This document shows, one piece after another, positions 41,302 through 50,752 of a stretch of 64,000 nucleotides of DNA. The notes under the pieces were generated by a model, which saw only the letters and a list, made by a program, of their open reading frames with translations, was not told where the DNA came from and did no database searches. Every line of letters begins with the position of its first letter. Within the stretch, counting starts at the first letter, position 1. The translations under genes and the position numbers were made by a program. The stretch is from Chitinophagales bacterium (GTDB lineage: Bacteria; Bacteroidota; Bacteroidia; Chitinophagales; Saprospiraceae): contig JAFLBO010000002.1 of NCBI GenBank assembly GCA_017303475.1, positions 62,001-126,000 of the forward strand, written 5' to 3'.

Positions 41302-44300
41302 TTAACGATTGATCACCAGCTTGCGGGCGCCAACCTCATTTCCGGTGCGGAAACGAAGGGTGTACACACCGCCAGGAAGATTTGTGCAATCAATACGCAC
41401 TACACTTTCCTGTTCGCTGATTTCAGACATTAATACCCGACCGGTTGCATCAATCACCATTACCTCCAGTGTTCCAACCACAGGACGACCGAATACGATA
41501 TTGGTGTAAGATTGTGCAGGGTTAGGTTGCAAGCTGATTCCGGTAAGCCAGGAAGGCTCCTTAACGCTTACAGTGTTGTCAACTTTGATGTCCAACTGCG
41601 CATATACACAATCGTTGGCATCAGTGATTTGCACATTGTAAGTTCCGGCACTCAAACCTGCAATATCTTCCGTATTACCCACTACCGCGCCTGTAGCATC
41701 GGTCCAAACAAACACATACGGTCCAGTTCCGCCATCAATGGTGATGTCGATAGAACCCAGGCCCTGACCATTGAGGTCGTTGTTCACCTGTATATTGGTG
41801 AAGGTAACCGGGCTGGTTACGGTAACTGTAAAGGTGCAGAAGCCTGCGTTTCCACTGGCATCAGTGTAGGTATAGGTAACCGGAGAAACCCCGATTGGGA
41901 ATTCAGAACCACTGGGCAAACCATCCAGATCCCATTGTCCGTTGCCAGCAAGCAGGCAGTTATCTTCTGCAATCGGAGAAGCGTAGTTCACGATATTCTC
42001 GTTAGCGCAGGCAATGATATTGGCCGGACATGTGAGTGTTGGTACAATGTTGTCTACCACTTTCACTACCACAGCTGTAGTAGCGGTATTGCCGGAAAGG
42101 TCAGTAACAGTGAGGGTAACCGTTTGATCGCCCAACTGACCGCAGCTGAAGCTGGATGGTGTGATTACGGTACCGGAAATACCACAGTTGTCGCCAAATT
42201 GTGCACCGATAGTAGCCAGCGTCGCCACTGCGCCACCATTAGCATCCAGGGCAACTGTACCGTTTTGTGCAGACACTGTTGGCAATTCGTTGTCTGAAGA
42301 AGTCAGTGAAACGCTGGTAGCAGATTCACAACCATTGGCATCCGTTACCTGAACATTGTAGTTGCCTACAGATGCATTAGACAAGGTATTGCCGGTTGCG
42401 CCATTGCTCCACAGGAAGTTGTAAGGCTCGGTACCACCGGTGATAGATACCGTAGCTGAACCGTTAGCCTCATTCGGACAAACCGGATTTACCGTTTCCA
42501 CGGTCCAATCGGAGTATGGTTGTGGTTCTGTTACTGTTGCATTGGCACTGAAATCGCAGCCATTAGCATCAGAAACATTGACGGTGTAAGTACCACCAGG
42601 CAGGTTGGAAATGGATGCAGAAGTTTCGCCATTATTCCACTGGTAAGTAAATGGCGCTGTACCGCCGCTCAGTACAACTGTTACCGAGCCATTGGCTGCA
42701 CCTGCGCAACTTACGTTTACGATGGTATTGGAAGAAGAAATAGCGCAGAGGAAGGACGATACTTCCACGGTTTGCTCGGTGGAGCAACCTTTTTCATCCG
42801 TTACCACTACGGTGTAAAGTCCCGGAGTAAGGTTTTGGATGGACTGGGTGGTTTCACCGTTGTTCCACAAGTATGTGTACACGCCGCTACCGCCGGTTGG
42901 ATTGGCGCTTGCAGTGCCGTCGTTTGCGCCCAGTGCAGATTCTGCCGTGGTGGTAGTATTGGCAGAAATAGCTGTTGGCTCATCAATATTAATGGTAAAT
43001 ACCGCAGGACAGAGGTTTTCATCCGTTACCTGAACGGTGTAAGTACCAGCACTGAGGTTGTTTACAGACTGGCTTGTGGCGCCATTGCTCCAGGAGAAAG
43101 CGAATGGGGCTGCGCCGGCAGTAACCAATACTTCAGCACTGCCATTGTTACCGGCATGGCAGGTTACATCTGCAGCGCTGGTAGTAGCAGCCAGCAGGCA
43201 ATTGAAGGAGTTTACGGTAATGGTTTGCTCGGTTGTGCATCCATTGGCATCCGTTACCACTACTGTGTAATTGCCCGGGGCAAGGTCGGTAATGGTTTGA
43301 GTTGTACCGCCATTATCCCAGCTGTATGTGTAACTGCCAGCTCCACCGGCCGGATTTACAGTAGCGGTGCCATCGTTTACACCAAAGGCAGATTGAGCCG
43401 TTGCAGTTGCATTGGCAGAAAGAGCATCAGGCTGGGAAATTGACACGGAGATGGTGGCAGAGCAGTTTTCGGCATCTGTTACTACTACAAGATAGGTGCC
43501 GGCTACGAGGCCATCTGCAGTGGCTGTGGAAGCGCCGTTACTCCAGGCATACTGGTAAACACCATTGCCACCTGTACCGGCTGCAGTAGCAGTACCTGTA
43601 GCACCGCCATTGCACAATACATTGGTTTGTGCGGAAATATTGGCCACCACGCTGGTGTTTTGAACCAGATTTACAGAAGCTGTTTGGGTACAGCCATTGG
43701 ATGCATTGGATACCTGCAAGGTGTATGTACCTGCGGTATTCACCAGCGGAATTTGGGTATTCTCGCCAGAAACGATATTACCGCCATTGCTGGCAGTCCA
43801 GGCATAATTGAAATTGGCGCCCTGAGAAGAACCTGTACCATTCAATTGAATTTCAAAAGTATTGCAGTTCAGGTTGCCTGGAGACGTTGCAGATGCCACG
43901 GGTGGTACGTTGTCTAACGCAACATTGGCAGATGCTGTGCTTGTGCAGCCATTAAGGGTGTCTGTTACAACCAGATTGTAAGTACCTGGGTCAGAAACGG
44001 TTGGATTCTGCAGTGTTGAAATGAAATTGTTCGGACCGCTCCACAGGAATGAAGCTGTGGTATCAGGGGTTGAACCGGAGATAATAACACTATTTACCAC
44101 GCAGGTCAGGGTATTACCTGTTGCAGAAGCGCCTGGCGCGTTGGTATTGGTCGTTACATTGGCAGTTGCAGTGCTGGTGCAGGTAGTAATACTGTCTGTT
44201 ACAACTACTACGTATGAACCAGATACATTCACCGTTGGGCTTTGCACGTTGGACTGGTAACCATTCGGGCCGGTCCAGGAGAAGGTAGGACTGGCTGCGT

Positions 44301-45873
44301 TGGTGGTGGTATTGAGCTTAATCTCAGAAACCAGGCAGTTCAGGGTACCTCCTTGAGTAACCAGGGTTGGCGCAGGTGTGCCCGTAACGATAGTGGCGGA
44401 AGTTTGTGTGCAACCGTTGTTGTTGTTGGTTACCTTCAGGGTGTAGGTACCGGTTGCGTTAACAACAGGATTCAGGGTGGTTCCACCGCTAACTATGTTT
44501 CCACCATCTGTTGGAATCCAGGTGTAACTGAAATTAGAACCTGAAGAGCCATTGCCCTGCAGCGTAGTTTCCGGCACGGTGCAGGAAATTGCCTGGGCTG
44601 GTCCGGCATCAGCCGTTGGCTGATCCAGATTTGCCGTTACTTGTTTGGCAGCAAAAGAAATACAAGAGGTTTCAGTGTTGGTTACCTGAATGGTGTAAGT
44701 ACCCGCTGCATCAATGGTAGGTGTGGTGGTGGTGGCTCCGGAAACGATGTTGCCGCCATTGCCTGCATACCATTGGTAGGTAAATTCCGGTCCACTGCTG
44801 GAACCAGTGCCATTAAGCTGCATGCTGGGCTGGGCACAAGTGATAACCCCCGGATCTGCAATAACTGCCGTAGGATATACAGGAGGAGCCATATTTATGG
44901 TGGTACTGATGGTACAGAAATTATCATCTGTTACACTAACCACATGATTGCCGGCATTGAGGTTGATGGCCGTTTCACCAAACTGACCATTTTGCCAGTT
45001 ATAAGTGTAGTTGGCCGACCAGCCACCGCTTGCAGCCACAGTAGCAGTACCTAAAATACCATTACAACCCACCGGCGTAAAGCTTTCAAGAGCAAGCGCA
45101 AGTGGCTCTGATGGTTGTTCTACCTCAAAAGTGAATTCTCCAACGGTATTTACCCGGCCATAAACCGTAACGGTGTAAGTGCCGGCAGCAATATTGTTCA
45201 AATCCTGCGTAGTGGCGCCATTGCTCCAGCTATAGGTATAAGGAGGAACGCCACCTGATGGCGTGATATCAATGGAGCCGGTATTGGTGCCGAAGCATTT
45301 GATGTTTTTAACAAGTTCAGCATCCAGTATCAATGGCGGCGGCGCACATTTTTCCTGCATAAAGCTGTACAAACCGGAAGTGGGTTGCTGCCCAGCTTCA
45401 TACACTTTTCTGTCATACGGACAGATGGTAAAAATGGTTGGATAGTAATTGATCTGATAGGAATTGGCAATTGAAGGTCCTTGTGCGTGTACGATTGGAT
45501 AAGGGGTACCGGTTACCCAGTCGCCTTGCGTACCGCCTACACAACCGGTAGGACCATAAAGACAAGCCTGATTGGTAGACGCGTCGCCTTCCATGAAGAA
45601 CACACGGACCTCATTAGTGCCATTCGGGCCATATTGTTCATAAAGGTCTTCCAAAGCGCCGGAATTATGGTATCCCCAACAAGGTCCACACCAGGTGGCA
45701 GAGATATCCATAAAGACGGTATAGCCAGAGTCCAGCAGACTATACAGGTTATAACTATTGCCATTCAAATCGGTGGCATTAAAATCTGGTGCGATGCTCC
45801 CATCCGGAATTTGAGCATGCGCAGCAGTCCAACCCAACATGGCAAACATGATGAGTAACAGGTGCTTTTTCAT
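41302..45873 (-). CDS. Giant secreted protein: thioredoxin-like domain, SprB modules, HYR, T9SS domain
   Basis: A 1523-residue exported protein (MKKHLLLIMFAMLGWTAAHA signal). Residues 25-185 form a thioredoxin/redoxin-like domain with the active-site motif ISATWCGPCWGYHN and FMEGDAST. About fourteen beta modules follow, of SprB type (TYTVTVYG, NYTVVVTDANGCT, TYTVNVSDANGCD) and a related type ending TYTLxVTNxxxGC. HYR-like domains (VVKVVDNIVPTLTCPANI; PVTYTYTDASGNAGFC) and a T9SS type A sorting domain (SLQPNPAQSYTNIVF, LPGGVYTLRFRTG) close the protein. Its strong internal repetition also shows at DNA level. Confidence 0.88.
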   Translation of the reverse strand: MKKHLLLIMFAMLGWTAAHAQIPDGSIAPDFNATDLNGNSYNLYSLLDSGYTVFMDISATWCGPCWGYHNSGALEDLYEQYGPNGTNEVRVFFMEGDASTNQACLYGPTGCVGGTQGDWVTGTPYPIVHAQGPSIANSYQINYYPTIFTICPYDRKVYEAGQQPTSGLYSFMQEKCAPPPLILDAELVKNIKCFGTNTGSIDITPSGGVPPYTYSWSNGATTQDLNNIAAGTYTVTVYGRVNTVGEFTFEVEQPSEPLALALESFTPVGCNGILGTATVAASGGWSANYTYNWQNGQFGETAINLNAGNHVVSVTDDNFCTISTTINMAPPVYPTAVIADPGVITCAQPSMQLNGTGSSSGPEFTYQWYAGNGGNIVSGATTTTPTIDAAGTYTIQVTNTETSCISFAAKQVTANLDQPTADAGPAQAISCTVPETTLQGNGSSGSNFSYTWIPTDGGNIVSGGTTLNPVVNATGTYTLKVTNNNNGCTQTSATIVTGTPAPTLVTQGGTLNCLVSEIKLNTTTNAASPTFSWTGPNGYQSNVQSPTVNVSGSYVVVVTDSITTCTSTATANVTTNTNAPGASATGNTLTCVVNSVIISGSTPDTTASFLWSGPNNFISTLQNPTVSDPGTYNLVVTDTLNGCTSTASANVALDNVPPVASATSPGNLNCNTFEIQLNGTGSSQGANFNYAWTASNGGNIVSGENTQIPLVNTAGTYTLQVSNASNGCTQTASVNLVQNTSVVANISAQTNVLCNGGATGTATAAGTGGNGVYQYAWSNGASTATADGLVAGTYLVVVTDAENCSATISVSISQPDALSANATATAQSAFGVNDGTATVNPAGGAGSYTYSWDNGGTTQTITDLAPGNYTVVVTDANGCTTEQTITVNSFNCLLAATTSAADVTCHAGNNGSAEVLVTAGAAPFAFSWSNGATSQSVNNLSAGTYTVQVTDENLCPAVFTINIDEPTAISANTTTTAESALGANDGTASANPTGGSGVYTYLWNNGETTQSIQNLTPGLYTVVVTDEKGCSTEQTVEVSSFLCAISSSNTIVNVSCAGAANGSVTVVLSGGTAPFTYQWNNGETSASISNLPGGTYTVNVSDANGCDFSANATVTEPQPYSDWTVETVNPVCPNEANGSATVSITGGTEPYNFLWSNGATGNTLSNASVGNYNVQVTDANGCESATSVSLTSSDNELPTVSAQNGTVALDANGGAVATLATIGAQFGDNCGISGTVITPSSFSCGQLGDQTVTLTVTDLSGNTATTAVVVKVVDNIVPTLTCPANIIACANENIVNYASPIAEDNCLLAGNGQWDLDGLPSGSEFPIGVSPVTYTYTDASGNAGFCTFTVTVTSPVTFTNIQVNNDLNGQGLGSIDITIDGGTGPYVFVWTDATGAVVGNTEDIAGLSAGTYNVQITDANDCVYAQLDIKVDNTVSVKEPSWLTGISLQPNPAQSYTNIVFGRPVVGTLEVMVIDATGRVLMSEISEQESVVRIDCTNLPGGVYTLRFRTGNEVGARKLVINR

Positions 45874-46015
45874 AGGCAGAAAACAGGAAATGATATGTGG
45901 TGAATTTATGCGGCCGAAAAATACAATTCCCCGGAATATTTACACCACAAAAGATTTTCTGTTTATTGTCTACCAAATGACAAGAGTGGGTTCGGTAGGT
46001 TCTTGGGATTCACCA

Positions 46016-46717
46016 CTACGGCAATAAATCAAATCCGTAGCCGCTTTGCGTCCACCAGCTATACTTGGAATACCTCACCATTCCATCCTTGGCGGAATAA
46101 ATACAAGTCAGTCCGGGGCCATCTAATGCCATCGGGGAGTTGTACATAAACATGTTTAAACTGGGATAAATTCGCCCAAACTGGGTATAATTTTTCACAA
46201 ATCCCTTTCTGGTGCACTCACAGTATGGCAAATCTGTCATCCAGCCAACAATATGTACCTCCGGACTGGCTATTTGTGCAAGCGGTAAGGCGCTCAGATC
46301 GAAAATTCTTGACCTGATATAATTCCCGGTCACAGGAAATACTTTGAGACTGTCGGCTGTGGCCTGTAGGTAATAAGTATAAACGGAATCTTTATCATAT
46401 TCAAGCCAGGTTGAACTCAGGTCTTGCTGATAATGCAGACGCTCTTCTACTAAAAATCCTTTTTGTGGATCCTCTGCCAATACTTCCAGCATCAGGGTAT
46501 CCTGTAGATAAGTATAGTTATCTGTCTGCCCCCATGCATATCCCTCTCCCCACAAAAGCAGGTATCTACTTCTTTGTCCAACAGCCAGATTGGTGAAATC
46601 TAATTGATTAAGTGTGGGGCCTGGTTCAGGCGTACAACAGGGTTCATGTTTGCAGGACACAAATGATAAGACCCAGATAAACAATAATGGAAAGGCGAAA
46701 TATTTCATGGCAATCAT
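46016..46717 (-). CDS. Lipoprotein of unknown function
   Basis: A 233-residue protein; MKYFAFPLLFIWVLSFVSC gives a lipobox with the cysteine near residue 22 (start at ATG 46717 or the in-frame ATG 46708). The mature region begins KHEPCCTPEPGPTLNQLDF and is beta-rich, with paired cysteines in LPYCECTRKGF. I recognise no family. It lies between the Ate1-like gene and the giant thioredoxin/SprB gene on the same strand, with separate spacers. Confidence 0.65.
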   Translation of the reverse strand: MIAMKYFAFPLLFIWVLSFVSCKHEPCCTPEPGPTLNQLDFTNLAVGQRSRYLLLWGEGYAWGQTDNYTYLQDTLMLEVLAEDPQKGFLVEERLHYQQDLSSTWLEYDKDSVYTYYLQATADSLKVFPVTGNYIRSRIFDLSALPLAQIASPEVHIVGWMTDLPYCECTRKGFVKNYTQFGRIYPSLNMFMYNSPMALDGPGLTCIYSAKDGMVRYSKYSWWTQSGYGFDLLP

Positions 46718-46762
46718 AGTTTATCTTAATGACGATGCCAGGTCGCTCAATGGTTGGTTTTC

Positions 46763-47551
46763 TTACAAAATAGTATCTTCTTGACGATATTCTTTCATTT
46801 CCTCATCCGTGAGCGGCGGCGCCACCTCATATTCCGAACGCCAATCACGCACCGGAAGCCGATCGAGCGGGTACCAGTTGCCCCACCAGTCGTAATACTC
46901 CAGTCCGTTAAAATTCAATTTATAATCAAACTCGCTGGGCACATCATACACAAACCCCGGGTAGTAATACTGCCTGCCATGCTCTATGGCAAATTCCAGT
47001 TCTTTCAACATGGTAAAAGTGCCTAGTCCACGACGCCATTCATCCGGTTCGTGAATACAATAATTGCCGGCCATACTCTTGCGCCCCACGTGAAAATAAC
47101 TCGTAGCCACCAGATCCCGATCCTTAAACACGTCGAACTGTATGCCATAACAGGGCATCAAGCTGCTAAAGGCGCTGAAAAAGCCATAAATACTTTCCGG
47201 ACGGTTTTGGGCGAATCGCTGAGAATGTCGCTCAAACAAGGCCTCATGCATCGGCTCAATCCGAATCGGGCGGCGCAAAATGACCAGGTCTTCATTTTTA
47301 CGCAGGCATTTGCGCTGACTCTTGCTGAATGAAAACTTGTGCAAATCAATCCGCAACAAAATAACCCGGCAGGGCTTTCCTCGCCACTCCCAGTAGTTCC
47401 GCCGGAATATCTGGTCCGACCAGTACGTCCAGCCATCTTCACAAAAACGGTCGAACACCATCGTATGCAGCGGCTGCATAGGAATATAGGCTTCAATCGG
47501 GTTGGGATTGAAGGAAATATCCTTGAATACGGGGAGTGTGGGGCGGTTCAA
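46763..47551 (-). CDS. Ate1/leucyltransferase-like aminoacyl-tRNA-protein transferase
   Basis: A GNAT-fold protein of 262 residues similar to arginyl-tRNA-protein transferases: DGWTYWSDQIFRRNYWEW, then KSQRKCLRKNEDL, FERHSQRF, and the C-terminal YCIHEPDEWRRGLGTFTMLKELEFA, GRQYYYPGFVY. Such enzymes add an amino acid to protein N-termini, linked to degradation. The start is uncertain. The longest frame begins at TTG 47551, directly after a tandem repeat; ATG 47479 (MQPLHTMVFDRF) lies just before the conserved region and may be the true start. Confidence 0.75.
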   Translation of the reverse strand: MNRPTLPVFKDISFNPNPIEAYIPMQPLHTMVFDRFCEDGWTYWSDQIFRRNYWEWRGKPCRVILLRIDLHKFSFSKSQRKCLRKNEDLVILRRPIRIEPMHEALFERHSQRFAQNRPESIYGFFSAFSSLMPCYGIQFDVFKDRDLVATSYFHVGRKSMAGNYCIHEPDEWRRGLGTFTMLKELEFAIEHGRQYYYPGFVYDVPSEFDYKLNFNGLEYYDWWGNWYPLDRLPVRDWRSEYEVAPPLTDEEMKEYRQEDTIL

Positions 47552-47552
47552 A

Positions 47553-47600
47553 GTGAATGAGTGAATGAGTGAATGAGTGAATGAGTGAATGAGTGAGTGA
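47553..47600 (-). repeat. GTGAATGA octamer tandem repeat at the ate1-like 5' end
   Basis: Six 8-base units (five GTGAATGA, one GTGAGTGA) occupy 48 bases, ending 2 bases before the first possible start of the ate1-like gene. The minus-strand sequence has no stop in any frame. Eight is not a multiple of three, so copy-number change would shift any reading frame passing through it. Confidence 0.85.
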
Positions 47601-47661
47601 CGTTGTGTTTGGGTTGGGTGGTTGCTTGGGGAATGATGGAAGTATCTCCTGCGTTTTCATA

Positions 47662-47718
47662 TTTTCAGGTTTCAGATTTGGAAGATTGGGTAAATCCAAC
47701 AAGTCTGAAACCTGAAAA
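47662..47718 (-). terminator. Inverted repeat after the S46 peptidase gene
   Basis: TTTTCAGGTTTCAGA (47662-47676) pairs perfectly over 15 bases with 47704-47718. A TTGGA/TCCAA inner pair extends it. It lies about 55 bases past the stop of the minus-strand S46 gene (47772). Confidence 0.6.
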
Positions 47719-47771
47719 AAGGATTTACCTGTACTGGAAATCCATTTGAATACGCTGTATATCGCCAGTTG

Positions 47772-49949
47772 CTACTTTTTCTTCTTTTTCTTGCCTTTTA
47801 CCAACTTCATCTCGTTGAGCAGGTATCCTGCGCCACCGTATTTATCTACGATAAACAGGATATACCTTGAGTCAACCATAATGTTGCGACAAATAGCCGG
47901 GTCATAGTTCAGGTCGCTCATGGTACCTTCCCAAACCCGGTCGAAGTTCAAACCGATCAGGTTGCCGTTGGCATCCAGGGCCGGAGAACCGGAGTTTCCG
48001 CCGGTAGTATGGTTGGTTCCAATGCAGGCCACAGGCATACGTCCATCCGCAGTTGCATACTGACCGTAGTCTTTTGTCTTCCACAAATCTATAAGTTTTT
48101 GTGGAACATCAAACTCATAATCGCCCGGAATATATTTTTCCATTACACCATCCAGATCTGTCTGAAACTCGTACTGAACGGCATCTTTAGGTGAAAAACC
48201 CTTGATTTTACCATAAGTCAGTCGCAAAGTGCTGTTAGCATCCGGGAAGAACTTTTTCTCTTTGAACACTTCCATTTGCGCCGCCATATACTGACGTTGT
48301 AACAAATTTATCTGTGGCTGAAGTTCCTGCAACTTGCCCTGAATTTGAGTATTGTAATAACCTTGTAGTTTGTCCCAGAGTTTAAACGCCGGATCATTGC
48401 GCAGCGCTTCTGCTACTTCAGCTGGCTTTTTGGTCTCCAGGATGGTCATAATCTTGCTTTTTTGGGCAAAAACACTCTGTTCAAAGATATTTTTAGCCAG
48501 TTTGGCATAACCGCCGGCCTCGCCCGCCATTTTTTTCACATCAGCTGCTCCCCATTCTGCACGGGCATTTTCGCCGTACATCTCCATCATGGCCGCCAAT
48601 ACCGCCTCGTCTACCTGGGGGTGGTAGTCTTCGTAAAACCCCTCCAATCCGGCTTTTACCCGGCTCATTTTATTCACAAACTCTGTTTCGTTCTTTGGGT
48701 CATAACCATTGATCCAGCTGCCCAAACCCGATACCGTACCCAGAATCTCGTTGTTCCGGATCATGGTTTCCAGGTAATAATCCCTGCCCAGAGCATACGG
48801 CTCGATGTCTTTATACAACTGACGCAAGCGTGGCAACAGGTTTTTGTAACGCGTATTCCAGTCCGGATTTTGCTGGATTCTTTTGGTAAACTCAGCCTCG
48901 TAAGCTGCTTTTTTATCAAAAGCCTTGTAGGTTTTTAAGCCCTGCATCTCACCTAGCCATTTTTTCCAGGCGTTGGCAATGCTCGCATACCGTGCTACGT
49001 AGGAAATTTTAACCGCCGGATCTTTACGCATAAACCCGTCCATGACCTTCAGAGCGCGGTCGCGAATGGCCACCCTTGCCGGGTCCAGCACTTCTCCAGT
49101 TTGACGAATGGCCGCTTCAGTGAGGTATTCGTTGGTAGCTCCTGGAAAACCATATACCATGCTGAAATCTCCTTCGTCGGCCCCATCCAGAGAAATGGGT
49201 AAGAAATGCCCAGGCTGATATGGCTTATTGTCTTTGGAATAGGCTGCGGGGTGGTTGTCCTTGTCGGCATAAACCCGGAAAATGGAAAAATCACCGGTAT
49301 GACGCGGCCAAACCCAGTTGTCGGTATCTGCGCCAAATTTGCCGATACTGCTCGGTGGAGCGCCCACAAAACGCACATCCTTAAAGGTTTGGGTAATGAA
49401 CATGTAGTATTGGTTGCCATTGTAGAAAGGCCGCACCTCAATATCCTCCCATTTTTCCTTCTTGGTACTGCTTTTTAAGCTGGCAATGTTTTTATCAATC
49501 TGCGACTGCCGTTCGCGCTCGGCCATGCCATCCGTTATTCCCTGAAGTACCACCAGGGTTACGTCTTCAATTCTGCTCACAAACATGGCTGTTACGCCTT
49601 CAGCCGGCAGTTCTGATGAGCGGTTTTTTGCCCAATAACCGTTTTCCACAAAATTGTTTTCCAGGGTACTGAGCTGCTGGATAGCATCAAACCCGCAGTG
49701 GTGATTGGTTAGCAACAAGCCTTCCGGCGAAATCATTTCTCCCGTACAACCGCCATCAAACTGGCAAATAGCGTCCTTAATGCTCGAATGTGCAGGCGCG
49801 TAGATATCGTCGGCAGAAAGTTTCAGGCCCAGCGCCTTCATTTCCTTTTCGTTTTGTTTTTCCAGGAGGGATGGTATCCACATACCCTGGCTTGAGGCTG
49901 CTGTACACAACAATGCCAGCAGGAAAAGCAGAAAAAATCTCTTTTGCAT
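47772..49949 (-). CDS. S46 family dipeptidyl peptidase, DPP11-like
   Basis: A 725-residue periplasmic serine exopeptidase that removes N-terminal dipeptides from oligopeptides for amino-acid nutrition. Signal peptide MQKRFFLLFLLALLCTAASS. The catalytic His is in LLTNHHCGFDAIQ and the Ser in GGNSGSPALDANG. The residue after NFD in LNFDRVWEGTMSDLNYD is arginine; an Arg at this position is characteristic of DPP11 (Asp/Glu at P1), while DPP7 has Gly. I therefore infer acidic P1 preference. The C-terminus is lysine-rich (GKKKKKK), unusual for the family. Confidence 0.92.
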   Translation of the reverse strand: MQKRFFLLFLLALLCTAASSQGMWIPSLLEKQNEKEMKALGLKLSADDIYAPAHSSIKDAICQFDGGCTGEMISPEGLLLTNHHCGFDAIQQLSTLENNFVENGYWAKNRSSELPAEGVTAMFVSRIEDVTLVVLQGITDGMAERERQSQIDKNIASLKSSTKKEKWEDIEVRPFYNGNQYYMFITQTFKDVRFVGAPPSSIGKFGADTDNWVWPRHTGDFSIFRVYADKDNHPAAYSKDNKPYQPGHFLPISLDGADEGDFSMVYGFPGATNEYLTEAAIRQTGEVLDPARVAIRDRALKVMDGFMRKDPAVKISYVARYASIANAWKKWLGEMQGLKTYKAFDKKAAYEAEFTKRIQQNPDWNTRYKNLLPRLRQLYKDIEPYALGRDYYLETMIRNNEILGTVSGLGSWINGYDPKNETEFVNKMSRVKAGLEGFYEDYHPQVDEAVLAAMMEMYGENARAEWGAADVKKMAGEAGGYAKLAKNIFEQSVFAQKSKIMTILETKKPAEVAEALRNDPAFKLWDKLQGYYNTQIQGKLQELQPQINLLQRQYMAAQMEVFKEKKFFPDANSTLRLTYGKIKGFSPKDAVQYEFQTDLDGVMEKYIPGDYEFDVPQKLIDLWKTKDYGQYATADGRMPVACIGTNHTTGGNSGSPALDANGNLIGLNFDRVWEGTMSDLNYDPAICRNIMVDSRYILFIVDKYGGAGYLLNEMKLVKGKKKKKK

Positions 49950-50081
49950 ATTAATTGAGTTAATGGAAGGCGAAAATAACGGCTGTATTTGGCGAATGAT
50001 GCGGAAAAAGACAAACTTTCGGCCAAGGTGCGCAAAGAGCGATCACTAAAGGTAAAACTCATCTTTTGAAAAGAAACGATT

Positions 50082-50648
50082 ATGAACAAAGCTTCTGCCA
50101 GCAATTTGCACAAACTCATGGATACCGAAAGCCAGCAAATGGCCCGCCTTCACCGGATTATTGAGCAAACCGTGGAGGAAGAATCACTCATCTCCCAAAA
50201 AGTCTATGAAGAAAATGAGCTGCAAAAACTGACTTTTGGCGAGCGCGTGGCCGATCGGGTGGCCGAATTTGGAGGTAGCTGGACCTTTATTATCCTGTTT
50301 GGCATCATCCTTTTTGTGTGGATTTTACTCAACACCATAATATTGGCTAACCGGGCATACGATCCCTACCCTTTCATCCTGCTTAACCTGATTCTTTCCT
50401 GCATTGCAGCCTTGCAGGCCCCCATTATCATGATGAGCCAAAACCGGCAGGAAGTCAAAGACCGTGCAAGGGCGGAAAACGACTATCTGGTAAACCTGAA
50501 AGCTGAAATTGAAGTGCGACACCTGCATGAAAAAATTGACCTCCTCATGCAGGAACAAAACATGCAATTATTTGAAATTCAAAGGCAACAATTGGAGAAA
50601 CTGGAACATCTGGAGGCAGAACTGCGCAAACTGAAAAAAGAGCAATAG
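50082..50648 (+). CDS. DUF1003 membrane protein
   Basis: A 188-residue inner-membrane protein. The DUF1003 core is LTFGERVADRVAEFGGSWTF, a helix with ILFGIILFVWILLN, then YDPYPFILLNLILSCIAALQ and IMMSQNRQEVKDR. The C-terminal 60 residues (KAEIEVRHLHEKIDLL, QRQQLEKLEHLEAELRKL) form a coiled coil. Function unknown; the family is linked to ion or cell-surface homeostasis only loosely. It diverges from the S46 gene. Confidence 0.88.
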   Translation: MNKASASNLHKLMDTESQQMARLHRIIEQTVEEESLISQKVYEENELQKLTFGERVADRVAEFGGSWTFIILFGIILFVWILLNTIILANRAYDPYPFILLNLILSCIAALQAPIIMMSQNRQEVKDRARAENDYLVNLKAEIEVRHLHEKIDLLMQEQNMQLFEIQRQQLEKLEHLEAELRKLKKEQ

Positions 50649-50720
50649 AACGGCCGACATGATAATTTAAATAAAGAACAAATAGGTTTCACACTTCTGC
50701 CAATGCACCCGCCAACCAGG

Positions 50721-50728
50721 TACCTTTG
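50721..50728 (+). promoter_or_regulatory. -7 box for the SCO/DUF2721 unit
   Basis: TACCTTTG matches TAnnTTTG and lies 24 bases before ATG 50753. A TTCTG at 50695-50699, 21 bases upstream, is a weak -33 element. It implies a leader of about 20 bases. Confidence 0.5.
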
Positions 50729-50752
50729 CTGCCGAAATAAAAGAACCTCCAC

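Noticed and set aside
42520..43443. 307-codon plus-strand open frame
   Set aside because: Antisense to the giant thioredoxin/SprB gene; the repetitive modules keep the opposite frame open.
47493..47702. 69-codon minus-strand frame with HSFTHSLIH repeats
   Set aside because: Produced by the GTGAATGA repeat and overlaps the Ate1-like gene out of frame; kept only as part of the phase-variation idea.
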